From: an uncultured Moraxella sp.
GTDB lineage: Bacteria > Pseudomonadota > Gammaproteobacteria > Pseudomonadales > Moraxellaceae
Assembly (NCBI GenBank): GCA_916720335.1
Contig: CAKAQU010000051.1
Span: 1-11,202 of the forward strand
DNA length: 11,202 nucleotides
Reading direction: 5' to 3'
Shown piece by piece: positions 1 to 6,768 of this stretch. The translations under genes were made by a program, and so were the position numbers. Each line of letters begins with the position of its first letter. Position 1 is the first letter of the stretch. The notes below the pieces were generated by a model. The model ran no database searches and was not told where the DNA came from. It saw only the letters and a program-made list of their open reading frames with translations.

Positions 1-2377
1 TAGGAGCAATACGAGCTTGGTTACCCATACATAGTGAACAGCCAGGCATTTCAGTACGGGCGCCAGCTTGAGCATACGTATTGTAATAACCCTCATCCAT
101 CAATTGACGTTCGTCCATTTTAGTTGGTGGAGCAATCCATAAACGAGTGGTTAGGCTGCCTGCTGGTACGCCAGAAAGCAATTTACCTGCTGCGCGGAAA
201 TGACCAATGTTGGTCATACAAGAACCAATAAACACTTCATCGATCTTATCACCAGCTACTTCTGATAATAATTTAGCATCATCAGGGTCGTTTGGACAAC
301 ATAGGATTGGTTCTTTAATTTCAGATAAATCAATCTCATACACTTTTGCGTATTCGGCATCTGCATCAGCTTTTAATAGGCTTGGATTATCCAACCATTT
401 TTGCATGTTTTCAGCACGGCGCGCCAAAGTACGAGCATCACCATAACCTTCAGCAATCATCCATTTTAGCATGACAATATTTGAACGCAGATATTCGGCA
501 ACTTTATCTTCTGACACTGTAATTGCACAGCCTGCAGCAGAACGTTCAGCCGATGCATCTGACAACTCAAACGCTTGTTCAACGGTTAAGTCATTTTCCA
601 TTTCAGTTAGGTCAATTTCTAAAATACGACCTGAGAAAATGTTTTTCTTACCTTTTTTCTCAACCGTCAAATCGCCAGCTTGGATTGCATAATAAGGGAT
701 AGCATGTACCAAATCACGCAGCGTAATACCAGGCTGCATTTTTCCTTTGAATTTTACCAACACTGATTCTGGCATATCAAGCGGCATCACGCCTGTTGCT
801 GCTGCGAACGCCACCAATCCAGAACCTGCCGGGAAAGAAATACCAATTGGGAAACGAGTATGACTGTCGCCACCTGTGCCTACGGTATCTGGTAGTAGCA
901 TACGGTTTAACCATGAATGAATTACACCATCACCTGGGCGAAGTGAAACGCCGCCACGATTCATAATAAAATCAGGTAGCGTATGATGTGTAACTACATC
1001 AATGGGTTTTGGATAGGCTGCGGTATGACAGAATGATTGCATCACCAAATCCGCTGAAAAACCAAGGCACGCCAAATCTTTTAATTCATCGCGTGTCATT
1101 GGACCTGTTGTGTCTTGCGAACCAACAGTGGTCATTTTTGGCTCACAATAAGTGCCTGGACGGATGCCCTTGCCTTCTGGTAAGCCGCAAGCACGTCCAA
1201 CCATTTTTTGGGCAAGCGTATATCCTTTGCCAGTATCAACTGGTTGTTCTGGGGCACGGAATAAGGTTGAAGGCTCAAGCCCTAAAGCTTCGCGAGCTTT
1301 AGCAGTTAAACTGCGCCCAATGATTAAATTGATACGGCCACCTGCGCGAACTTCATCAAGCAATACAGGTGTTTTTAGGGTAGATTGAGCAATTTGCTCA
1401 CCATTTTTAAAGGCAGAAACGGTTGCATTTGCATGGTCAATTTTTAGAGTAACTTCATCGCCCATGTTCATGCTAGTAACATCAATTTCAATTGGCAGTG
1501 CGCCTGCATCTTCCATAGTGTTAAAAAAGATAGGCGCAATTTTACCACCCAAACAGACACCGCCATCTTTTTTATTTGGAATGTGAGGCAATTCGTTACC
1601 AAAGAACCAAAGTACTGAGTTGGTTGCTGATTTACGGCTTGAACCTGTACCAACAACATCACCCACATAAGCCACTTGATTACCTTTGGCAATCAGTTCC
1701 TTGATTTGACTTAAAGGACCAACCTCACCTGGTTTTTCAGGATTGATGCCATCTCGGGTATTTTTAAGCATGGCATTGGCATGTAGTGGAATATCGGGAC
1801 GACTCCACGCATCTTGAGCAGGCGATAAATCATCGGTGTTGGTTTCACCAGTTACTTTAAATACAGTAATCTTAATCTCTTGTGGTACGTCAGGACGACT
1901 GGTAAACCATTCAGCATTTGCCCAAGATTCAAGCACTGCTTTGGCGTGAGCATTACCCGCCTTGGCTTTTTCTTCTACGTCATGAAACGCATCAAATACT
2001 AGCAAGGTCTTTTTTAAAGCATCTGCTGCCAAGCCGCCAAGTTCAGCGTTATCCAAAAGCTCAATCAATGGTGCAACGTTGTAACCACCTAACATTGTTC
2101 CCAATAAATACACTGCACGTTCTTTACTAACTAAAGGTGAAACAGTTTCACCTTTGGCAACAGCATTTAAAAAAGCAGCCTTAACATAAGCAGCTTGGTC
2201 AACGCCTGCTGGCACACGGTTTTCTAATAAATCCACCAAATAAGCTTCTTCACCCGCTGGTGGATTTTTTAATAAAGTAACCAAATCAGCGGTTTGTGCA
2301 TCGGTTAAAGGTTGTGGCGGAACGCCTAAAGCTGCACGTTCTTCCACGTGTTTTCTGTATTCAGCAAGCATTGACAT
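1..2377 (-). CDS. acnB: Aconitate hydratase B (AcnB), 3' end cut by window edge
   Basis: Interconverts citrate and isocitrate in the TCA cycle using a [4Fe-4S] cluster; AcnB enzymes can also hydrate 2-methylaconitate. Cytoplasmic. The open frame gives 792 residues, against about 865 in the family, so roughly 70-80 C-terminal residues lie beyond base 1. The order is that of AcnB, not AcnA: an N-terminal helical HEAT-like domain (about 1-165), then the swivel domain with GTGSSRKSAT (243-252), then the catalytic domains. GGDSHTRFP (His506) and the three cluster cysteines are present: Cys720 in FIGSCMTNIGHF, and Cys780 and Cys783 in GCSLCMGNQAR. The start is ATG at 2377, with AAGGAA (2384-2389) six bases upstream; a second Met is at codon 3. 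No frameshift was seen. It is separated from gloA by 171 bp and has its own promoter. Identification is secure. Confidence 0.97.
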   Translation of the reverse strand, partial: MSMLAEYRKHVEERAALGVPPQPLTDAQTADLVTLLKNPPAGEEAYLVDLLENRVPAGVDQAAYVKAAFLNAVAKGETVSPLVSKERAVYLLGTMLGGYNVAPLIELLDNAELGGLAADALKKTLLVFDAFHDVEEKAKAGNAHAKAVLESWANAEWFTSRPDVPQEIKITVFKVTGETNTDDLSPAQDAWSRPDIPLHANAMLKNTRDGINPEKPGEVGPLSQIKELIAKGNQVAYVGDVVGTGSSRKSATNSVLWFFGNELPHIPNKKDGGVCLGGKIAPIFFNTMEDAGALPIEIDVTSMNMGDEVTLKIDHANATVSAFKNGEQIAQSTLKTPVLLDEVRAGGRINLIIGRSLTAKAREALGLEPSTLFRAPEQPVDTGKGYTLAQKMVGRACGLPEGKGIRPGTYCEPKMTTVGSQDTTGPMTRDELKDLACLGFSADLVMQSFCHTAAYPKPIDVVTHHTLPDFIMNRGGVSLRPGDGVIHSWLNRMLLPDTVGTGGDSHTRFPIGISFPAGSGLVAFAAATGVMPLDMPESVLVKFKGKMQPGITLRDLVHAIPYYAIQAGDLTVEKKGKKNIFSGRILEIDLTEMENDLTVEQAFELSDASAERSAAGCAITVSEDKVAEYLRSNIVMLKWMIAEGYGDARTLARRAENMQKWLDNPSLLKADADAEYAKVYEIDLSEIKEPILCCPNDPDDAKLLSEVAGDKIDEVFIGSCMTNIGHFRAAGKLLSGVPAGSLTTRLWIAPPTKMDERQLMDEGYYNTYAQAGARTEMPGCSLCMGNQARIAP

Positions 2378-2405
2378 AGATGGTTCCTTTTCAAGTTTTT
2401 GAGTG

Positions 2406-2424
2406 CTTGATTTTAAAAATCAAG
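2406..2424. repeat. 19-bp perfect palindrome in the acnB leader
   Basis: CTTGATTTT and AAAATCAAG are perfect 9-bp arms around a single A. The palindrome lies 28 nt upstream of the acnB start codon, at about +37 to +55 of the predicted transcript. With a 1-nt centre it suits a dimeric DNA-binding protein better than a tight RNA hairpin, although an RNA stem with a few opened central pairs is possible. It could be an operator or a leader structure, and the sequence alone does not decide. No known operator consensus is recognised. Confidence 0.5.
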
Positions 2425-2437
2425 TGCCTAATCCAAA

Positions 2438-2455
2438 TTATGGGAAAGCCCATAA
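2438..2455 (-). repeat. Short hairpin at the 5' end of the predicted acnB transcript
   Basis: TTATGGG, a 4-nt loop and CCCATAA form a perfect 7-bp stem. If transcription starts near 2460, the hairpin lies at about +6 to +23, where 5' stems often protect mRNA from decay. No U-tract follows, so it is not an intrinsic terminator. The role is inferred; the inverted repeat itself is plain in the sequence. Confidence 0.45.
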
Positions 2456-2466
2456 ATCTTCTTGTT

Positions 2467-2495
2467 ATCATACCCCAAAACGTTGATAAATTCAA
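2467..2495 (-). promoter_or_regulatory. Sigma-70-type promoter for acnB
   Basis: On the minus strand, TTGAAT (-35, 2490-2495) is followed after exactly 17 bp by TATGAT (-10, 2467-2472). Each hexamer differs from consensus at one or two positions and the spacing is optimal. The predicted start is near 2460, giving a leader of about 83 nt. It lies in the only intergenic region upstream of acnB, just downstream of gloA, so acnB is probably expressed independently of the aroK-gloA unit. Confidence 0.7.
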
Positions 2496-2509
2496 AAAAT
2501 CGCTAATTA

Positions 2510-2542
2510 ATACCCAACATTTTTTTTAAAAATAGTGGGTAT
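2510..2542 (-). repeat. Imperfect inverted repeat after gloA, possible weak terminator
   Basis: ATACCCA (2510-2516) pairs with TGGGTAT (2536-2542). After a 2x2 mismatch, six more A-T pairs close a 3-nt loop. The repeat begins seven bases past the gloA stop codon and ends 14 bp before the acnB -35 element. On the minus strand the stem is followed by TAATTAGCG, not a T-tract, so it would be a poor intrinsic terminator. It may terminate weakly, protect the 3' end, or bind a regulator upstream of the acnB promoter. Confidence 0.35.
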
Positions 2543-2548
2543 ATTGTA

Positions 2549-3082
2549 TCAGTATTTTATTTCAATTAACTCAATCCAGTAACCATCAGGGTCTTTAATA
2601 AATGCAATGTCTTTCATGCCGCCTTCTTCAGGGCGTTTTTGAAATATGACTTCATTTTTATCAAACCATGCTACAGCTTCTTCTAAACTAGGAACACTAA
2701 AACAAATATGCCCAAAACCACGTGGTTCGCTATTACCATTATGGTAAGAAAAATCGGCATCGTTTTCACTGCCATAGTTATGAGTTAATTCTAAAATTGC
2801 TCGTTGTCGCGAAACATAAGCGGCTAAATCCACAACCTCTGGTAAATTTTCTCGCTCTTCTTGGGTTAATTTTGCCAAAAAATACAAATCAAATTTTGCA
2901 TCAGGATACTGACTGTGGCGCAATAGCGTCATACCCAAAATTCCTGTATAAAATTCAAGCGATTTGACTGGGTCTTTTACTCGCAACATGGTGTGATTAT
3001 AAACAAAACCTTCCGATACTAAAGGAATGTTTTGCACGCCTTTAATCTGTAAAGAATTTTTAGGTTGAGAAATGGTTTTCAT
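2549..3082 (-). CDS. gloA: Lactoylglutathione lyase (glyoxalase I), long Zn-type form
   Basis: Converts the hemithioacetal of methylglyoxal and glutathione to S-lactoylglutathione, the first step of glyoxalase detoxification in the cytoplasm. The 177 residues carry two vicinal-oxygen-chelate halves. The four metal ligands of the family can be placed: His30 (NHTMLRVKDP), Glu98 (ILELTHNYG), His125 (RGFGHICFSVP) and Glu171 (DGYWIELIEI). Length and the stretch around residues 72-94 match the long form seen in eukaryotes and some bacteria, which is usually Zn-activated; the short E. coli type is about 135 residues and Ni-activated. Position 30 is His, where the human enzyme has Gln. GAGAG lies about seven bases before the ATG. 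It is the last gene of the probable aroK operon, 29 nt after can. Confidence 0.95.
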   Translation of the reverse strand: MKTISQPKNSLQIKGVQNIPLVSEGFVYNHTMLRVKDPVKSLEFYTGILGMTLLRHSQYPDAKFDLYFLAKLTQEERENLPEVVDLAAYVSRQRAILELTHNYGSENDADFSYHNGNSEPRGFGHICFSVPSLEEAVAWFDKNEVIFQKRPEEGGMKDIAFIKDPDGYWIELIEIKY

Positions 3083-3111
3083 AGTTTACTCTCAATTATT
3101 TTGATTGATTT

Positions 3112-3738
3112 TTATTCAATAAAATTAACTTTGCCTGTGGTTACATCGTATTCAGCGCCAACAATCATCAATTGTCCACTGTTTACTAAATCTTCCAAAA
3201 TTCGTGAGCCATGTTTTAACTGACTCACCGACATACGCACATTAGCGCGTACCGCACGACTCATAAATTCCGCCATATCTGCAGTTTTGTCGCCTGCGGT
3301 CATAATTTCGTGTAAATTATAAACACTGGGGCGAATTCTATCCACAATGGATTGCAAATTTGGAGAATAATACTGTTCTGGATTAATCAAAGTGTCCACA
3401 CAAGCGCTGACCGCCCCACAGTTACTATGCCCTAAAACCACCACTAAATGCGTACCAAATTTTTCGGCAGCAAATTCAATAGAACCAATTTGACTAGGAG
3501 CAACAATATTTCCTGCCACCCGAATCACGAACAAATCACCCAAACTTTGATCAAAAATCAGTTCAACAGGTACACGTGCATCCGAACAACCCAAAATAAT
3601 GGCTTTAGGCTTTTGCTTATCAACCAATTCTGGAGGTGGAATTTTTAACATGTCAGTGCTGGCAAGATTGGCAATATAACGCTCATTACCCGCTTTTAAA
3701 TCTGCCAAAACAGTTTTTGCATCTACATTTTCTATCAT
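3112..3738 (-). CDS. Beta-class carbonic anhydrase
   Basis: Reversibly hydrates CO2 to bicarbonate, supplying carboxylases and helping pH balance; no signal peptide, so cytoplasmic. At 208 residues it has the usual length. The zinc and catalytic residues are all visible: Cys51, Asp53 and Arg55 in GCSDARVP, and His104 and Cys107 in LGHSNCGAV. The motif RVAGNIV (73-79) is also typical. The start ATG lies 10 nt after the stop of the preceding membrane protein, with only a weak GGAT upstream, so translational coupling is likely. The class is certain. Whether to call it can, cynT or icfA cannot be decided here; no cyanase gene is adjacent. Confidence 0.95.
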   Translation of the reverse strand: MIENVDAKTVLADLKAGNERYIANLASTDMLKIPPPELVDKQKPKAIILGCSDARVPVELIFDQSLGDLFVIRVAGNIVAPSQIGSIEFAAEKFGTHLVVVLGHSNCGAVSACVDTLINPEQYYSPNLQSIVDRIRPSVYNLHEIMTAGDKTADMAEFMSRAVRANVRMSVSQLKHGSRILEDLVNSGQLMIVGAEYDVTTGKVNFIE

Positions 3739-3748
3739 GATTTATCCA

Positions 3749-4861
3749 TTAATCTGAACCGGGTGTGCTTGGTGTATTAGTCATTGGTACGGCAACGGGT
3801 TCCTTTGGTTTATGCTCAGGTTTTGGTCTATTTTCAGTGCGCGATTCTGTTTTATTATCCGTTCGAGTTTCCGTTCTGTGTTCAGGTCTGGATTTATGTT
3901 CAGCCTTTTGACTGTGTTCTTTTTTAGCGGTATATTCGACCTTGCCATGAGCTTTATATTCTACAGTATCATCAGCTTGATTTTCGCGCGCTGTTTCTCT
4001 TTGCGGTTTTGGTTTTGGTTTTTGTTGGACAGGTGCATTGTTATTTTGACGGTTTTCATTAACGCGATTGCTGCGCTGTTCAGTGTTGGCATTTGAGCGA
4101 GAACCTGTATTACCATAAGACACCTCACCTTGTTCAGTAGATTTTGCTCCAGATGTTGTATTTTGTGGCTTAACATGCTGAACAGGCGTTGAATTGCTTG
4201 ACTTACTAGTTTCTTTAGGTGTGGCAGGTGGCACTTGAGATTTAGTTGCTTGCAGGCGAATTTTTCTTGGTGCGTTGGGCGCTAAATCAACAATATCATC
4301 ATTGCGCTCATAAGTATCAATCATACTTAAATAACGTTCCATTTTTTCTGGTACAGTAGCCACTGTTGACGGCAAACCCAAATCAGTAGCTTTGGCTAAA
4401 TTGGTTGCATCTTGGCTGGATTTTGCCAAACCATAAGTTAAAATATAACGCGACTCACCTGCTTTGTTTTTATAACGAAAATAGGCGAACTTATCACGGT
4501 CATTTCTCCCTTTTAGATAACCAGTGATGATGTCATGCTCGGCAACATCCATTACCTGCATAGTCCAACTACGTTTGTGTTTTTCAAAATATTTTTTATC
4601 CTTAAATTCGGCAGGATAATTACGTAAATCACGAATCAAGGTAGATGATACATCTAGGACAGGAACCTCTTTAGAAAATTGGGTGAAATTTTCTATTTTT
4701 TTTGGCAAAGGCAAATCCTGGCTGGTGATATCTGCTGTTTTGCTTGTTTGAGTTGCTTTAGGCGGTGTTGCTGTCATCCATGTTCCAAGCCAAATAACAC
4801 AAAATACCCCAGCAGTTATCAGCCAACCGATAAAACTTGAATTTTTATTTGCAACTGCCAT
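3749..4861 (-). CDS. Single-pass membrane protein with SPOR-like domain, in the DamX position
   Basis: 370 residues. Residues 10-29 are one hydrophobic segment preceded by a short Lys-containing N-terminus, so the rest is probably periplasmic. Residues about 97-180 resemble a SPOR peptidoglycan-binding domain: an SWTMQV strand, a helix, then ESRYILTYGLAKSSQDA followed by a second helix and a closing segment. Residues about 201-370 are low-complexity, first Ser/Thr/Asn/Gln-rich, then rich in Lys, Arg, Glu and His with repeated RTE, PEH and KPK units. The start at 4861 is chosen because GGGAGA lies five bases upstream; an upstream ATG at 4891 would overlap aroB by 29 nt without a better ribosome site. 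In E. coli the gene after aroB is damX, a SPOR division protein. A similar role here is inference from position and the weak domain resemblance. Confidence 0.7.
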   Translation of the reverse strand: MAVANKNSSFIGWLITAGVFCVIWLGTWMTATPPKATQTSKTADITSQDLPLPKKIENFTQFSKEVPVLDVSSTLIRDLRNYPAEFKDKKYFEKHKRSWTMQVMDVAEHDIITGYLKGRNDRDKFAYFRYKNKAGESRYILTYGLAKSSQDATNLAKATDLGLPSTVATVPEKMERYLSMIDTYERNDDIVDLAPNAPRKIRLQATKSQVPPATPKETSKSSNSTPVQHVKPQNTTSGAKSTEQGEVSYGNTGSRSNANTEQRSNRVNENRQNNNAPVQQKPKPKPQRETARENQADDTVEYKAHGKVEYTAKKEHSQKAEHKSRPEHRTETRTDNKTESRTENRPKPEHKPKEPVAVPMTNTPSTPGSD

Positions 4862-4872
4862 CTTATTCTCCC
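4862..4872 (-). promoter_or_regulatory. Ribosome binding site inside the end of aroB
   Basis: GGGAGA (4867-4872) overlaps the last codons of aroB and sits five bases before ATG 4861. The aroB stop codon and this ATG are separated by one base. The site decides the start of the SPOR-like gene and implies translational coupling to aroB. Confidence 0.8.
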
Positions 4873-5981
4873 ACAACCATATATTCATCAATGCTGTGCA
4901 GCACTTTAGTTAATTTAGCCATATCAAAATCCGCTGTTACAAAGGCTTTGCCTAATTTTTGCAGTAAAATCAAACGCAGTTTGCCTTTTTGCACTTTTTT
5001 GTCATGTCCCATCAAATCAAGTGCCGTTGCCACATCAATCACTGGTGGTTTGACTGGTAAATTAAACGTTTGTAATAAGTTTACCACACGCAAAACGTCG
5101 GGTTTGTGCAAAAGACCCATTTGGCACGATAACGCCAGCGCCTGAACCATGCCTGCTGACACCGCCTCACCATGAAGCCATTGACCATACCCTTCATGCG
5201 TTTCAATCACATGGCCAAAAGTATGACCGAAATTAAGTAAAGCACGATTACCCGATTCACGCTCATCGGCTGCCACAATTTTGGCTTTATAATCACAGCA
5301 TTGATACACCATCTGACTTAAAGTTTCGCCATCTTGAGCTAAAATTTTTTGACTGTTTTGTTCCAACCAATCCAAAAAAGATTCATCAAAAATCAGTGCG
5401 TATTTCACCACTTCAGCAAGTCCTGCACAAAATTCTCGTTTTGGCAAGGTTTTAAAAGTTGCCATATCCGCCAAGACGCAAACGGGTTGCCAAAACGCAC
5501 CAATCATATTTTTACCAAGAGGATGATTAATGCCTGTTTTTCCGCCAACTGATGAATCAACTTGGGCTAGTAGCGTTGTTGGTACTTGGATAAAATTCAC
5601 TCCACGCATATAACTAGCGGCAGCAAATCCAGTCATATCGCCAATAACCCCACCACCCAAAGCAATCAAGGTGCAATCTCTAGCAAAGTGATGAGTCATC
5701 AGTGCGTCATAAATAGCATTGATGCTTTGCTGGTTTTTATGATGCTCACCATCGGGCAAAATACAGCTTTGTACGTCAAAACCTGCTTTTTGTAATTGTG
5801 TTTGTAAATTTTCCAAATACAGTGGGGCAACTACATCGTTGCTAACAATCATCACCTGCTTACCAAAAATAAATGGCAGGATTGGTGTTGCCAAATCAAG
5901 ATATTGAGAACTTGCCTTGATAAAAATGGGATACTGGTGGCTTTGGGCATGTACAGTTAATGTATGAGCTGTTGTAGTCAT
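4863..5981 (-). CDS. aroB: 3-dehydroquinate synthase
   Basis: Second enzyme of the shikimate pathway; converts DAHP to 3-dehydroquinate using NAD+ and a divalent metal, in the cytoplasm. At 372 residues it is of normal length (about 360). The N-terminal nucleotide-binding half carries PDGEHHKN (76-83) and GGGVIGDMTGFAA (109-121). QVPTTLLAQVDSSVGGKTGIN (132-152) is the family signature, with catalytic lysines around 148-157. Metal ligands are Glu190 (AGLAEVVKYA), His253 (LLNFGHTFGH) and His270 (WLHGEAV). It starts 21 nt after aroK, preceded by a weak AAAAGA element, and its end overlaps the ribosome site of the next gene. All key residues are intact. Confidence 0.97.
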   Translation of the reverse strand: MTTTAHTLTVHAQSHQYPIFIKASSQYLDLATPILPFIFGKQVMIVSNDVVAPLYLENLQTQLQKAGFDVQSCILPDGEHHKNQQSINAIYDALMTHHFARDCTLIALGGGVIGDMTGFAAASYMRGVNFIQVPTTLLAQVDSSVGGKTGINHPLGKNMIGAFWQPVCVLADMATFKTLPKREFCAGLAEVVKYALIFDESFLDWLEQNSQKILAQDGETLSQMVYQCCDYKAKIVAADERESGNRALLNFGHTFGHVIETHEGYGQWLHGEAVSAGMVQALALSCQMGLLHKPDVLRVVNLLQTFNLPVKPPVIDVATALDLMGHDKKVQKGKLRLILLQKLGKAFVTADFDMAKLTKVLHSIDEYMVVGE

Positions 5982-6002
5982 TATGTTGGTCTTTTATTCT
6001 AA

Positions 6003-6623
6003 TTAAGGTTTTAAATCGGACAAGGTTTGATTGTATAAACTTTGACTGTATCGAGTCAAAACATCAAGTAAATCCAGCACCATTTGTTTAGGAAAAAGTC
6101 TGCCTGTTGGCATAACAATGGTAGCAACTTCTTGATATAATGGATTGCGTCTTTTATATAATGCCTCTAAAACCGCTTTGGGATTATCATTTTGTAAGAG
6201 CGGTCTGCCTTTGTCTTTTTTTGTGCGAATTAGCTGGGTTTCTACACTGGCATCCAAATAAATTACCAGACCTTGTTTTAGTAGTTCACGATTTTCGGCA
6301 CGCTCTACCGCCCCGCCACCTGTTGCCATAACGATATTGGGCAAATGGACCAGTTCTTTGAGAGCTTGAGTTTCTCGTTTGCGAAAACCTGCCTCCCCTT
6401 CTTTTTCAAAAATCCATACAATATCTGCGCCCGTTTGGTCTGCAATATACCAATCACAATCGATAAACTCTCGCCCTAAATGCTTGGCGAGCAGTTTTCC
6501 GATGGTGGTTTTTCCAGCACCCATTGGTCCTACTAGAAAAATTGCAGGTAATTGATTGGATAAGGCAACTTTAGGTTTTTCTATCACCACATCTTCAATA
6601 ATTGCCGAATCTTCTTCGTGCAT
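6003..6623 (-). CDS. aroK: Shikimate kinase
   Basis: Phosphorylates shikimate to shikimate-3-phosphate with ATP; cytoplasmic. 206 residues, longer than the usual 170-190 because about 25 residues precede the first strand and about 20 follow the last conserved block. The Walker A motif is GPMGAGKTT (32-40). Substrate-site residues are Asp57 (FIDCD), Arg81 and Glu84 (GFRKRE) and the Gly triplet 102-104 (ATGGGAV); Arg140 (GRPLL) is the lid arginine. In the DxDxxIE motif the final Glu is replaced by Ala61. Start: the ATG at 6623 has only a weak ribosome site (GATAGTGATAAATT precedes it). In-frame GTG codons 12 and 13 are an alternative that would give a more typical N-terminus. First gene of the aroK-gloA unit and separated from pilQ by a terminator. 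Confidence 0.96.
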   Translation of the reverse strand: MHEEDSAIIEDVVIEKPKVALSNQLPAIFLVGPMGAGKTTIGKLLAKHLGREFIDCDWYIADQTGADIVWIFEKEGEAGFRKRETQALKELVHLPNIVMATGGGAVERAENRELLKQGLVIYLDASVETQLIRTKKDKGRPLLQNDNPKAVLEALYKRRNPLYQEVATIVMPTGRLFPKQMVLDLLDVLTRYSQSLYNQTLSDLKP

Positions 6624-6720
6624 AATTTATCACTATCGTTTTATAACATAACTAAAAAGTGGTTTATGATACAAGGTTTGTCAATATCTTTCTAGTGTAT
6701 TTTTGCAATTTATTCATCAC
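6624..6720 (-). promoter_or_regulatory. aroK upstream region, probable promoter
   Basis: AT-rich DNA between the pilQ terminator and aroK. On the minus strand it holds a perfect TTGACA (6679-6684), but no good -10 box at 16-18 bp. An overlapping pair, TTGTAT (6669-6674) and TATGTT (6645-6650) with an 18-bp spacer, fits better in spacing and would give a leader of about 15 nt. A promoter is expected here because the terminator lies upstream, but the exact one is not resolved by eye. Confidence 0.35.
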
Positions 6721-6750
6721 AAAAAAGACAGACTAAAGCCTGTCTTTTTT
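6721..6750 (-). terminator. Intrinsic terminator after pilQ
   Basis: AAAAAAGACAG (6721-6731) and CTGTCTTTTTT (6740-6750) are perfect 11-bp arms around an 8-nt loop. On the minus strand the G/C-containing stem ends in six T residues, 18 nt past the pilQ stop codon. The plus strand also has a T-tract, so the structure could work in both directions, but no plus-strand gene needs it. It separates the pil operon from aroK. Confidence 0.88.
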
Positions 6751-6768
6751 TATTTTGTTTAAAAACCA

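Noticed and set aside
207..2130. Several plus-strand open frames opposite acnB (for example 207-446, 471-692, 1009-1302)
   Set aside because: They are antisense to a continuous, well conserved acnB frame, have no plausible ribosome sites or recognisable domains, and have the composition expected of reverse-strand reading.
3083..3111. Short imperfect inverted repeat (CAAT/ATTG) between can and gloA
   Set aside because: The arms are only four bases in AT-rich DNA and no T-tract follows; this is expected by chance.
3812..4096. Plus-strand 94-residue hydrophobic frame opposite the tail of the SPOR-like protein
   Set aside because: The Phe-rich, membrane-like look is the complement of Lys/Glu/Arg-rich codons in the low-complexity tail. 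No start signal or promoter is visible.
4862..4891. Upstream ATG at 4891 as the start of the SPOR-like gene
   Set aside because: It would overlap aroB by 29 nt. The ATG at 4861 has a clear GGGAGA five bases upstream and is separated from the aroB stop by one base.
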